Below, piece by piece: positions 1 through 10,019 of a stretch of DNA of 64,000 nucleotides. The stretch is taken from positions 18,972,001 to 19,036,000 of the forward strand of contig CM082577.2 of assembly GCA_040954595.2 (NCBI GenBank), read 5' to 3'. This DNA is from Balanoglossus misakiensis. Its lineage: Eukaryota; Hemichordata. Numbering within the stretch: position 1 is the first letter of the stretch; each line of letters starts with the position of its first letter. The notes beneath the pieces are model-generated. The model ran no database searches, was not told where the DNA came from, and saw only the letters and a list, made by a program, of their open reading frames with translations. Made by a program: the position numbers and the translations under genes.

Positions 1-281
1 TTGGTCAAACCTTAAAATACCATGGAAGCATAGAACAATGAACTCACTGTGTTGTAATGTCCACTTTCTCTTTTGGTGATTTCTCAATATATATACTGCT
101 ATCGCAGCAAAACATACCACTACTTTTGAAGTACTAGTATAATAACATAGACAGTTACCTACCTGGTCAGACTAGGCAGTCAATCCAGGCATATGACTGT
201 GTTGTTCATCTGGGCTAGTTAAGGACTGATTTCATCCATCTGCAGGATGTGAGTGGCTCTCTTAATAGCTCTCTGTTGTAG
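1..281 (+). repeat. 3' part of module H and intron-like spacer
   Basis: The window opens inside a module H copy, just after its splice donor. The sequence matches 12292-12569 and 51832-52100, ending in a pyrimidine-rich stretch and TTGTAG before module E. It is the short allele, lacking the ~40 bp that carries ACACACCCCAGCATGC in other copies. It looks intronic and has no coding signal of its own. Confidence 0.7.
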
Positions 282-469
282 GGAATGAAGCTGTTGAGGG
301 TAAAGTAGAGAACACATCGTCAAGTGATTTGGCTTACAGACTGACCAACACAGACGTGGACAAGGGTGTTATGTCCATGAAAATCTACCTAAATATGTAC
401 ATTCGCAATGGCAGAATTCATGAATGTTCCTGCAAACATCTTCAAAGAGGTACCTTGACTACCCAGTGA
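282..469 (+). other. Module E, exon-like ORF (copy 1)
   Basis: The open frame starts two bases after a TTGTAG acceptor and runs to TGA, giving about 62 codons. The product begins NEAVEGKVENT and includes DVDKGVMSMKIYLNMYIRNG and a Cys-rich HECSCKH. Compared with other copies it has six extra bases near 310 (two serines), an in-frame indel that fits a once-coding exon. I recognise no family. The entering phase needs one base from the upstream exon. Confidence 0.45.
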
Positions 470-543
470 CATTAACCCTTTGAACCTCGCTCGGAGGTTT
501 ACCGCCGCAGGATGACCTTTTGACCCCTAATTTTTCAATATGC

Positions 544-677
544 TGACGTCAAGGCATTTTCCCGCCGACATTGTAAATCCAGCCATATGAAAGCAAGTTA
601 GAAAGCTAGGGGACCCTAATGTGACCTTCCAAATGACTTGAAATCGATTCCTATGCGAGCGACTACATAAAAAATAG
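544..677 (+). promoter_or_regulatory. Putative promoter of ORF P
   Basis: A palindromic TGACGTCA (CRE-type, 544-551) is followed by TTTCCCGCC (E2F-like, 558-566) and an A/T-rich TATA-like TACATAAAAAATAG (664-677), ending about 47 bp before the P start codon. The arrangement is kept upstream of the other P copies, for example TGACGTCA at 53819-53826. Motif matches alone do not show activity. Confidence 0.35.
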
Positions 678-724
678 TGATATCCAAGCAGCGATTTTTA
701 GCGAAAGTTGACTGAGATTTAAAA

Positions 725-1108
725 ATGGCGACCCGACGACAGTTACGCATTGATCCATTGCAAGACGAGGATGCTTTCTGGGCTCATTTTGACCGAGTAC
801 TAGTAGATAGTAGCTCAGAAAGTGAAGATGAAGAACAAGACCAGCCTGACATCGTTATGGACCAAGATGGTGACCCCAACCGCGCGAACGATGAAGAAGA
901 ATTTGAGCCAGAGCCCGCGATCCAGCCACCCCCACCAGTTCGGCAAGGAGTGAGAAGACTGCCCCGTGCCCGCGAAGTAAACCCACCACCTATGATATGG
1001 CAGGGCAACATAATAAACGGTAGGCAGGCTCCTATTTATAATCAACGACGTGGACCGACGAGACAAATGCCAGCTGACAGTACACCATTAGATTATTTTC
1101 GGACATAA
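725..1108 (+). CDS. ORF P copy 1: acidic PiggyBac-like N-terminal protein
   Basis: 127 codons from ATG in a good context (AAAATGG). Residues ~29-65 are Ser/Glu/Asp-rich and strongly acidic. A PPPP stretch, a basic RRLPRAR segment and a C-terminal TPLDYFRT follow. An acidic N-terminus ending in P-L-D-Y-F is typical of the entry to the PiggyBac transposase DDE domain, but TAA follows directly, so no catalytic Asp residues are present. This copy has Gly where the others have Arg (RQGVRR). It could be a transposase remnant, a regulator, or an unrelated small protein. A poly(A) signal lies at 1303-1308. Confidence 0.5.
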   Translation: MATRRQLRIDPLQDEDAFWAHFDRVLVDSSSESEDEEQDQPDIVMDQDGDPNRANDEEEFEPEPAIQPPPPVRQGVRRLPRAREVNPPPMIWQGNIINGRQAPIYNQRRGPTRQMPADSTPLDYFRT

Positions 1109-1620
1109 AGTCATCGTCATCGTCGTGTCGTGTCACAATCATTATTTTGGACATATGCTTACTGTGTGATGAAAGGTGAGAGCCCAGTCAAAAGGTCGGG
1201 CTGAATAATACAGAGACTCTGAAAATATTGTACCTTATTCTTATCAAACACGTTGATGGATATTTTGACAATTGTGACATGTGAACATTTACAAAAAAAT
1301 GAAATAAATTTGCTTCAAACTCATTGGCAAAACAAGGACATGGAGTTGCTGTATATTTGTTATTATTGTGATATATAGGTGAGAAATATATTGGAAAATG
1401 TCTTCATTACAAAAATATGTCGTGAAATTATTGACTAGCAAGAACCATGTGTATATGTATGGCCAAGGGGAAATTTTTAACTTCTAGTTCTGAACATTAA
1501 AGTTATTGCGCAGGCTACTGTAACCACATTCAAATAATACATACAATTTTCTGTTACACCAGTGCTTTGACCTTACAGTAATTAATTACTACTACACAGG
1601 TCAGGAACACTGATAAGGCG
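1109..1620 (+). repeat. Module R: 3' flank of P and inverted-repeat arm
   Basis: Starts with a GTC/GTG-rich stretch and an AAAG|GTGAG donor-like site (~1170). It then has AATAAA at 1303-1308, plausible as the P poly(A) signal, and continues into an arm with AACTTCTAG, GTTATTGCGCAGGCTACTG and TAATTAATTACTACTAC. The arm pairs with an inverted copy elsewhere (17403-17549). No coding potential seen. Confidence 0.65.
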
Positions 1621-1928
1621 GCCTTAAATTATGCATTTGGAATTGGTACATTTCAAATATATCTAAATTGTACCAATTTTAGTCAAGAAATATGTATACC
1701 TTAGGTAGCTTTTGTTTTCAAACAAATGGTTCATTAGGTATACCTAAATTATGGTTCATTTGGTATACCTATTTATGGCAAAACGACCAAATCCAAGATT
1801 TTTTTTCCAACCTATTGAGGCATTTCAGGAATACCTAAATAGTACCTTTTCAATCGAAAAAGTATACTTTTGGTATACCAATTAGTAAATTTAAAGACCA
1901 AATCTGGACTACCTAAGGTAGCCCTTTT
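1621..1928 (+). repeat. Module Q: palindrome-rich AT block
   Basis: Contains repeated GGTATACC, GGTATACCTAAA and CTACCTAAGGTAG palindromes. It is interrupted at its 3' side by a TTAA-flanked element and resumes at 2730. No ORF of interest. Confidence 0.7.
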
Positions 1929-1932
1929 TTAA

Positions 1933-2725
1933 GATGGGTCCCCGGGATCTTTTTGCCCGTTGCTATGGGCCTTTATAGGACACTACACTCAATTTTGATC
2001 GAAACCGTTATGAACGTCCGACAAGGGGCTTGTAACTAGTTAAAAATACACACGATTGTGTGCACACCCCCTGTCCGAGTATGTTTACGGCAGCTACCGC
2101 CCGGCCATAGGCCGCCATGCTAATACGGCAAAGCAGCGGTCAGCGATAGCGTGCGCGTCCTGTAACCACAGTAACTGGATCGAACGCTAAAAATCCAATG
2201 TTTTGTACACAGAGATTTTGTACCGTTCACGAAAATCCCTAAGGCTTTTTTCATAGGCCACGTACGCCAGTCAAATTTGACCTGCTTGTTGGGAACACTT
2301 CCGCACAGTGTGACAGATCGTTTTTTCGGTTTTCGTCGTGCTAAGAAGCGATACCGGTGGAAGAGTGCGTCCAAAAACACCCAAAATCGATGACTTTTTC
2401 TGGTGTGGTACGGGTATGCTGAAATCGTAGGATACAACGATAATATTCGAAAACAAAATCCGTCACGATCTTCCCTGGTTCAAGCAACTAATGAATACGT
2501 ATCAAGTTCGTTTTTGAGGTCACGGAATAAAAAGCCTTAGGCTTTTGAAATTTGACCTAGCTAATTTGCATATCAATGGCGTCAGGGGGCGCGCGCTCAC
2601 AATCGTGCAGATTTTCAACTAGTTACCAGCCCCTTGTTAGACTCTGAAAACGGCTTAGTCCAAATCGGGGTGTAATGTCCTGCAAAGGCCCATAGCAACG
2701 GGCAAAAAGATCCCGGGGACCCATC
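1933..2725. mobile_element. Element T copy 1, TTAA-flanked inverted-repeat transposon
   Basis: 793 bp bounded by TTAA at 1929-1932 and 2726-2729. Both ends read GATGGGTCCCCGGGATCTTT inward. The first ~42 bp are identical, and a degenerate inverted similarity extends to ~190 bp. The uninterrupted site (AGCCCTTTTTTAAAGCAAT) is seen at 17321-17340, so this is a precise insertion. TTAA duplication is typical of PiggyBac and Kolobok superfamilies. There is no transposase ORF, so it is non-autonomous. Confidence 0.85.
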
Positions 2726-2729
2726 TTAA

Positions 2730-3436
2730 AGCAATAGGTACATTTTAAGTATACCTAAATAGTACCTATTTAGTCCGGGAAAGTATACCTTAGGTATATT
2801 TCTAGTGTACTTGAATTTCGTAAGGGTGTTCCTGCACACCACCCTATTGCTGCACAATTCCTGCACACCACCCTATTGCTGCACAGTTCCTGCACAGGCC
2901 ACCCTATTGCTGCACAGTTCCTGCACACAGGCCATCTTACTACTGCACAGTTCTTGCAGACTGTCCTATTCCTGCACAGTTACCGCTTGCCTTGTTCCTG
3001 CACTAGTGCAGCAACACCTCATTTGCATGCGAAAAAGTCGCCTTGCAGCAGAGCTGCAGCAACTTTCTATTGCACCGGTGCTGCAACCTTGTGGTATTGC
3101 TACTGCACCAGTGCAGCAACACTGTGCAGGAGGCCTTAAATTTTCATAAGGGCTATAGGTATGCACATAATTAATGATGTTTGAATATGATACTAGAAAT
3201 GTACAGTACACTGATACACTGATCAGCTGACCTTTTGTTTACGCATACGCCATTGCTCAGTTCTCGATCTGTCTCCGAGTCTGAATTTTTCGCACCTATA
3301 GATTTTAAAGATTTTTGAAGTCTGCAAATTCACTGGCATTGACAAAACTATAACATAATAAGTATAATGTACGCCCCATAATGTACTCGGCATTCGCCTC
3401 GCACATTATGTTGCACAATGTGTGCTTTCGTCCATT
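2730..3436 (+). repeat. Q tail plus modules C and D (copy 1)
   Basis: From ~2811 a C block carries many CTGCAC, TGCACAGTTCCTGCAC and GTGCAGCAAC motifs, a degenerate minisatellite with self-complementary parts. This copy has an extra CACACCACCCTATTG repeat. The D spacer (~3150-3436) ends in an inverted repeat (3364-3460) with arms ATAATGTACGCCC and GGGCGTACATTAT. Long ORFs here are by-products of the repeat, not genes. Confidence 0.7.
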
Positions 3437-3619
<183 letters not shown>

Positions 3620-3800
3620 CTATGGTTTGGTCTTGGTCACAACCTTAAAGTACCATGGAATCATAGAACAATGAACTCACTGTGTTGTAATGTCCATTTT
3701 CTCTTTTGGTGATTTTTTTATCAAAGTGTCACACACCCCAGCATGCAAGAAATTTCTCAATATATATACTGCTACCGCAGCAAAACATACCACTACTTTT

Positions 3801-4035
3801 AATATCCACCACCTGAGACACCTCTCTCTGTGCGTTTTTGGCTTCGGAAACGAAGCAAAAAATATACTCGATGTTGGGTCAAGGTACCTTTCATCCGATT
3901 TACACGTCCCCCAGGCGCATCTCTTCACTATTCTGGCCGATATTTTAAAACCATTAAGTTCCTAAAACTGAAAAAAAACTTCCAGTCTGTCTATCTCTAA
4001 CTGAGCGTGTACTGTAGGCTGGGCCATGTTGTTGA
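3801..4035 (-). mobile_element. Gag-pol cassette A, 3' flank
   Basis: First 235 bp of the 7,045-bp cassette (3801-10845), from the junction with module H to the end of the integrase frame. A 3' LTR would be expected here, but nothing in it repeats at the other end (10020-10845) and I see no TG..CA LTR boundaries. The same 235 bp occur in all four cassettes. Confidence 0.6.
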
Positions 4036-4716
4036 TTATATGTGGGACAAAATGGCGGTTGTATGAACAGCATGACTTTTCTCGGCTCTGATTGGCTGAG
4101 GGTTCAGTGTGATTGACAGCTGTGGAACCATGAATTGTAAGGAAGCCTTGTGCCTTTTACCAGGCACCCGCTTGCGTGAACACACCTCACATGAATGCAC
4201 CCACGATCTGACATTTACGGACATGCCATGCCAGTAATACCTCTGCCTCACCTTGTCAAGTGTTTTTGTCATCCCTAAGTGACCACCTGCGTTTGCATCA
4301 TGCAACCCTCCAATCACCACATTATGACACACTTTAGGCAGAATTAATTGCCATTTCACTAAAGTCCCATCAGCCGACTCCCATCTCCTGAACAGCACAC
4401 CCCTGTAGACTATCAATTGTTCATACATAGCCCAGTATGCCTTCGTGGCTGCCGAACACGGAGAGATCTCATTCCAGTCTAGTCGACTTTCCCTCCCCTC
4501 CCTAGCCTTCAAGACAACTGAAATATCAGGATCACTAAGTTGACAATCTCTAAGCTTTTCACTGGACCAAACGACTTCCCTGGCAACAACCTCTGCCTTT
4601 GTTGCCAAGGCATTCTCCCCAATGCCCTCCGCGGTTGGCCAGTCCTGCTCATCACAGCTGCCAGGATCAAAATTTTCCCAATCACCTGGACAGCTGTCCT
4701 TGTTGTCATAGCCGTA
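4036..4716 (-). pseudogene. pol: Truncated gypsy-type integrase (cassette A)
   Basis: The frame has the HHCC zinc-binding domain: His-x6-His, then Cys-x2-Cys about 30 residues later in SCEVCSRKR. The sequence then leaves the family, and the D,D-35-E catalytic core is absent. It ends after a short unrelated tail (ILSHI). It lies in a different frame from RNase H, and a TGA precedes it at the upstream end, so it is disconnected from the rest of pol. It cannot encode an active integrase. Confidence 0.85.
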
Positions 4717-5351
4717 TCAAACAATCTGCAAACCTCTACTTTGGCATTTTTGTCCTGAGAACTGTCATCTAGTCTATCAGTCCCTCCACACTCTGGTAGT
4801 TCACGGTACAACTGTTCGGACCGTACAACACTATTTTGTCTCATCGATGGAGATTTGCATTCAAACTCTGGTGCAAGTGGATTCAACGCACCTGTACCAT
4901 TAGTGGTGGTTGGTTCGTGTGCCATACCACACTGTTTGCACTCACGCACTGGTTTCCGAGATAGCGCATCAGCATTTCCATGGCGTACACCGGGACGATG
5001 GATACAGGTATAGTCAAAGCGACCGAGCGTCTCTAACCACCTAGCCAACTGCCCCTCTGGGTTCTTGAAATTAAGCAACCACACTAATGCAGCATGGTCA
5101 GTCCTCAGTGTGAATTTCTGGCCCAGTAAGTAGTGTTTGAAGTATTTTGTGTACTCGATTACAGCCAACAGTTCACGACGCGTTACACAGTACTTCCTTT
5201 CAGCACCCGATAGCACTCGGCCCGCATAACTAACAGGTCTCTCTGGGCCACCCTGTACTTGGCTCAACACTGCCCCTATGCCAATACCGCTAGCATCTGT
5301 ATCCAGTATGAACACACCCTTTTCCATCGGAAAAGCCAAAACTGGTGCCGA
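4509..5351 (-). pseudogene. pol: RNase H part of pol (cassette A), split by insertion
   Basis: Carries the RNase H signature of Ty3/gypsy pol: DTDAS, RREL, TDHAALVWLL and NADALSRKP. In this copy the second motif reads TRREL where the others have SRREL. The reverse transcriptase portion lies on the far side of a 1,814-bp transposon at 5358-7171. The C-terminal ~60 residues run out of frame relative to the integrase. Confidence 0.85.
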
Positions 5352-5357
5352 TGTTAG

Positions 5358-7171
5358 CAGGGTTTTACATGACGCGCATTTCTGCGTCCTTTACGCACAA
5401 AACTGGGCGTGGGACCCGTCAAAAACTAAACCATGCGTCCCTTGGGACGCATGAAATATGTCTGTTGTTGAGACCCTTGTTGCGCGTTTCCTGATATCTA
5501 ATGGGTGTACGCGTACACAGAGAGTCAATTGAGGTAGTTGGAAAGGCTAGGGCGTCAGTTAAAATTTCATTTAAAAACACTGAATTTATATCTAGAAATG
5601 TATTAGAGAAAAATTAAACTTATGAAAAATTCGGGCAATAAACGTGTAACAAGATATGGCTGGTGTTATGATACCTAATTTCATACATCTGGCAAGGAAG
5701 CTAGGGAGCCTTATTTGAGCGCCCTCTTGGGGAAGACTTCTCCTAGGCGATGTGCACAAGGACGGGTTCCCCTAGCCAAGGGCATTTAAATGTAACTTGC
5801 AAACACTGATTCTTGCAATTTTCAGCGATAGATAACCTTGCTTGTTTATTAAAGGCTGCCAAATTATGGACATTTTTGCATTTCTAGGGAACCGGAAAGG
5901 CCAGCGGAAAAGCGTTTGACCCAGATAAATGCGATCCTTCGCCGTGAACTGCCGCTAAACTTTGCGTATTTCGCTACTTTTCTGCCCTTCGCCGGAATGT
6001 TATGGTTTTTATTTGTGATTGAATTGGTATGCCAGATATTTTTTTTATCATGAAACTTTCAGGAAAGGCTCGGGACATCCCAAAGAACAATTTTACGGGA
6101 CAGTTTTTTCATAAGTTTTCCCGTTGTGTTTTGGCAGCACGTTAAAGTTGTATACAAAATATCAACAAAAACTGTGTTTTCCTGAGTGATAACTTTGAAA
6201 AAAATAAGTTTTTGCTGAAAGTGTCCCATACATTGCTGGAGGGGTTGCTTCATATAAAAATGAATACAAATTATTCAATAATTTGTGAAAACATGTCAAG
6301 ATTCAATCAATATTTTGTAAAATTATGAATATTTATATTTAGGCGTATCAAATTTCATAATTTTAGCAGATATTTTTACAGTCATATTTTTCCCTCACTT
6401 TTTAGTTTGTTAAGAATACATGCTGCAAATTTCAAGTCATTATCTTTATTCTAACTTGTGAAAATAAATTCACAAACATTGAGAGAATTTGCTTCAGAAA
6501 TAGCCTTTCCAACTACTACAGTTAATGACCTTATGACCTGTAATCGATACTGATAACAGTTTCATAGCAAACTTGTAGCAAACTTGGTTTATTGTTGAAT
6601 TTGATACAGTTTACGTACACCCTCTTGGGAATTATAAGTTACACTGCGATATCACGCCTATATCGCACTTTGCTGTGTGCAAGCAGTGAACTACCGTGAC
6701 TCCTATTGCTCTGAAACCAACTCCGTCCATGAGTACCAGCAGTCTTAGTTTTGTTGAAAACCCTGAACTTAAAGTTAAACTTTAAATATAGATTCAGCTG
6801 CAAATTTCTCGAATAAGACTTTAAGAAGACCAAGTTGAGTGTACATGTACTGGTATTCTCCATATTATATGCTTTAGGTCAAAGGGTCACTCATAAGGTG
6901 ATGTTCAAGATGGGACCCCTAGCCATACTACAGTTGATCTTGGAATTACTCCCTATATCTTGTAGACAATATCATTTTATGATTTGGATTGGTATTGATT
7001 CTTACAACCGTTGCCCATTCACAGAAGGATTTTCTAATTTCCAGCATTAATAAAATGATAAAATATTCTGGTGAAATAAATTGGGACCCCCATGGTTTGA
7101 TGTAGGACCCCCATTTTTCAACATTAGGAGTCCCAGGGACTCCCAAAAGTAAAAAGTGATGTAAAACCCTG
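5358..7171. mobile_element. Non-autonomous DNA transposon inside pol
   Basis: 1,814 bp with perfect 13-bp terminal inverted repeats (CAGGGTTTTACAT) and a 6-bp target duplication TGTTAG (5352-5357, 7172-7177). Cassette A is 7,045 bp against 5,225 bp for cassette D, which is exactly 1,814+6 longer. Subterminal palindromes occur near both ends (CATGCGTCCC/GGGACGCATG near 5433-5454; GGAGTCCCAGGGACTCC near 7127-7143). The CAGGG end suggests hAT, but 6 bp is not the usual 8-bp hAT duplication. Interior is AT-rich with only short ORFs and no transposase, so I call no gene in it. Confidence 0.88.
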
Positions 7172-7177
7172 TGTTAG

Positions 7178-8143
7178 TCTTGCCTTGAGCTGATCAAATG
7201 CGTTTTGACAATTCTCTGTCCAAGCAAATACAGAATCTTTCTTTGTTAAGTCATGAAGAGGACGGGCCAATTCAGCAAACCCCTGTACAAAGCGTCTGTA
7301 GTATGACGCCAGCCCCAAGAAGCTTCTTACTTCTGTGACTGTCTCAGGAATCGGCCAGTCTCTAATAGCCTTGACCTTTCCTGGATCAGTAGCAACCCCT
7401 TCCCGAGAAACACGATGCCCCAAAAACTCAACACTGCGTGCAAAAAGCACACACTTACTCGGCTTTAATTTGAGATTTGAAGTACGAAGACGTTCAAATA
7501 CCTTGCACAACCTTTCCAACTCTTCATCAAATGATCTGCCAAATATTATGTCATCTAGATACAAAAGCGGTATTTCCCACTGCATACCGGTAAAGACGCG
7601 CTCCATCAGACGTTCAAATGTACTAGGGGCATTACACAACCCAAACGGGAGCACCCTCCACTGATAGAGTCCACTGCGCGTGACAAATGCGTTCTTTACT
7701 TTAGATCCCTCGTCCAGTTCTACCTGCCAATACCCTGCTTGGAGGTCTAGCGTAGAAAACCATTCCGACCCGTACAATGCATCTAAAGAATCGTTTATTC
7801 GTGGTATAGGGTAGGCATCTTTAATTGACACAGCGTTCAATTTTCTATAATCAACGCACAATCTTTGTGACCCATCTTTCTTACTATTAAGTACACACGG
7901 GGCTGCCCATGGACTAGTTGATTCTTCTATCAAACCCCGCTGTAACAAGTCAGAAACCTGTCGTTCTATTTCTTCCCGTTTCCATACCGGAGTTCGATAT
8001 GCGGGTTGCCTTACTGGCGTGGCATTATTGGTTTCAATTTTATGCCGAATGATCCCAGTTTTACCAATATCATGATCTCCCTGACTAAACACATCATGGT
8101 ACAGTGTCAACATCTTTGAAACCCTTTCTTGTTGGTAAACTGA
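7178..8143 (-). pseudogene. pol: Reverse transcriptase part of pol (cassette A)
   Basis: Ty3/gypsy reverse transcriptase with LCVDYRKLNA, the first catalytic Asp in TLDLQAGYWQ, LPFGLCNAPSTF and the YLDD box. One Ile after YLDD is missing (3-bp deletion near 7550, shared with cassette D). The frame opens after an in-frame TGA at 8144-8146, upstream of which the same frame still codes pol-like sequence, so it is cut off from protease. It ends at the transposon at 7171. Confidence 0.88.
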
Positions 8144-8175
8144 TCAATTTTTGCAACTTCTTGGGTATAAATCCA

Positions 8176-9177
8176 CTACATGACCTGGAAGAGGAACATT
8201 GCTCCCAGGGCAGGCTTTTGCCTCTTCAGTGCCAGAGGGCGCTCTATCACTGTCAGTACCCCAAGATTCAACTGCACACTGATCGGCTCGGAGTAACTCA
8301 CAACAGTACCAGCCCTCACATGTACAGGTTCAACACTAGCATTGAGAACTCTAACTGGTAAATGGGTAGATCTCGTGGTCACTAAAGCTTTACATGTCAT
8401 AATGCCTTGCTCCAGCAATTTACCCCCTTGTACTGGTAACACAACCGCTGTAAGACAAGTATCCGGGGAAGACTTATCTGTTCTCCCCACCCAGGTCGAA
8501 TGAATTCTCATTCCCTGTGCACACCCACTTCCAACCTTTGCTGGTCCCGCAAACCAAGGTTCACTGGCGATGGGAGTCTTACACATTTTAGCCGGAATAA
8601 TCATTTCATGTCCAGGGGGAACAAAAACGTCTCCCGCTACCTTTACACGACAAATGAACGGTTTCATTGTACCAGTGTTACTACATTTCAACCATTCCCC
8701 TTTAATGACTAGCTCCCCTGTCCCTGTATCAATAATACACCCAATTGAATGTAGAAAGCTCATACCAATAATGCCATCAGAGCATAGTTCAGCTACTAAT
8801 ACCGGAGAGATAGCCCTAGCCCCACCCAAGCAGATATCTAGGTTAACAACTCCACTAACCATAAGTGGTGTACCATCAGCTTGGTTCACCTTTACATTTA
8901 TTGGTTGCAATGCACCGTGAACTCCCACTGAAATTTTCCTATACATTTCTTCTGATATCACCATATCAGTTGCTCCTGTATCAACCAGAAAATTCCCCGA
9001 TACACCACCGGCAGAGGCCTGTATGTACATACTTCTGACACTTGTATTGTTATTAGCCGGTTGAATTTCCCTAATATTTCCAGTAGTCTGCACACACTGA
9101 TCAACTGCCTCCCCTTTGGGTCCATACTGGTTGGCTGAGGGTTGACCCGACTTCCGCTCAGCCCCTAATCGTTTCCC
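8176..9177 (-). pseudogene. pol: Retropepsin part of pol (cassette A)
   Basis: Aspartic protease with LVDTGATDM and downstream GMSFLHSIGC, as in Ty3/gypsy elements. Its frame is -1 relative to gag and begins at a slippery heptamer. The last ~30 codons appear out of frame: the alternative frame, not this one, continues the pol-like reading toward reverse transcriptase. This indicates an old single-base indel near the run of G in AATCTTGGGGTAC. Confidence 0.8.
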
Positions 9178-10019
9178 GAAACCTTGGGTCGGGTGGGACA
9201 GTCCCGCTTCAGATGCCCTGATTCATTACAGTGCCAACACAAACGGCCACCAGAGGGCGCACCACTCTGAGCTTGTCCAGATGGGTTTTTTATACTAGTG
9301 TTGACAACACGGGCCTTAACCTTTTGGTCAAGTTCAGCTAATTTGTCGGTGATCAAATCAACTTTGTTTGCTATCACCCCTATCACTGACTCCAGAGTCT
9401 GAGCCATTTTTGCGTCACCCGCTTCAATACCTCTCACTTGTTTACCCAACCCTTTATTGGTTTCAGGGCCACGGCTTTTCTCTAATAACTGAAAATTCTC
9501 TTCCCAAACTGTAGCCTGTATAACGTCGTCAAGTGTGGCACTGGGGGTCCTACCCGCTTCATTAACACGCCTACGCATAGCAGAATCAGTCAATGAATTG
9601 AAAAATGCGTCTATACATAGCCGTTCGAATATGTGACCTTTGGCATCAGGGTACCCAAGTGTTACCATTTCCCTGATATCCTGTCCAAGCCCACTTAGAG
9701 ACTCGCTGGGCTTGAGTACTCTTTGTCTTAATTTTAAACGATAGGTGTCTTCCTGTCTCCCAAAACCAAATCTATGATCTAGTAGTTTGCACAGTTTCTG
9801 GTATGTCAATGACTTTCTGTCAATTGATGTTAACAGCCGCTGGGCTGCCCCATACAACATGGCTTGGAGATACTTCAACTTTTCAACCTCTCTCCACTCA
9901 TTTTTTTCCGCATAAATTTCAAAGTGTGCGAAATAATCATGCCATGCAAGCGATCCATCATACTTATCAGGCTTAAGTATGGACCCGTGTTTACCTGTAC
10001 ATGATTTGCTATAGAACCT
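9165..10019 (-). CDS. gag: Gag of gypsy-type element (cassette A)
   Basis: Open frame of 284 codons with a gag capsid-like start (KYDGSLAWHDYF), LKLRQRVLKPSESL, and a C-terminal CCHC knuckle CWHCNESGHLKRDC. A TGA at 10020-10022 closes it upstream, and the first in-frame ATG is internal (9860), so the true start is missing, spliced on, or non-AUG. This copy has Lys for Ile near its start (AEKNEW). It binds nucleic acid in the family; function here is unlikely. Confidence 0.8.
   Translation of the reverse strand, partial: RFYSKSCTGKHGSILKPDKYDGSLAWHDYFAHFEIYAEKNEWREVEKLKYLQAMLYGAAQRLLTSIDRKSLTYQKLCKLLDHRFGFGRQEDTYRLKLRQRVLKPSESLSGLGQDIREMVTLGYPDAKGHIFERLCIDAFFNSLTDSAMRRRVNEAGRTPSATLDDVIQATVWEENFQLLEKSRGPETNKGLGKQVRGIEAGDAKMAQTLESVIGVIANKVDLITDKLAELDQKVKARVVNTSIKNPSGQAQSGAPSGGRLCWHCNESGHLKRDCPTRPKVSGND
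9171..9177 (-). promoter_or_regulatory. -1 frameshift slippery site, gag to pol (A)
   Basis: On the coding strand the gag frame reads G GGA AAC GAT TAG, so the heptamer GGGAAAC is in correct X XXY YYZ phase one codon before the gag stop. A -1 slip gives exactly the protease frame. I did not identify the stimulatory structure downstream. Confidence 0.7.

Noticed and set aside
815-1066. 83- and 75-codon antisense ORFs recurring opposite every P copy
   Set aside because: They mirror the biased codon use of P on the other strand and have no independent start context or motif.
2805-3149. ORFs of 80-121 codons rich in Cys, His and Leu across module C
   Set aside because: Low-complexity translations of the CTGCAC repeats in several frames at once; not genes.
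5358-7171. Coding genes inside the transposon in pol (ORFs of 64-74 codons)
   Set aside because: Short, AT-biased, unlike any transposase, and partly terminal-repeat sequence.
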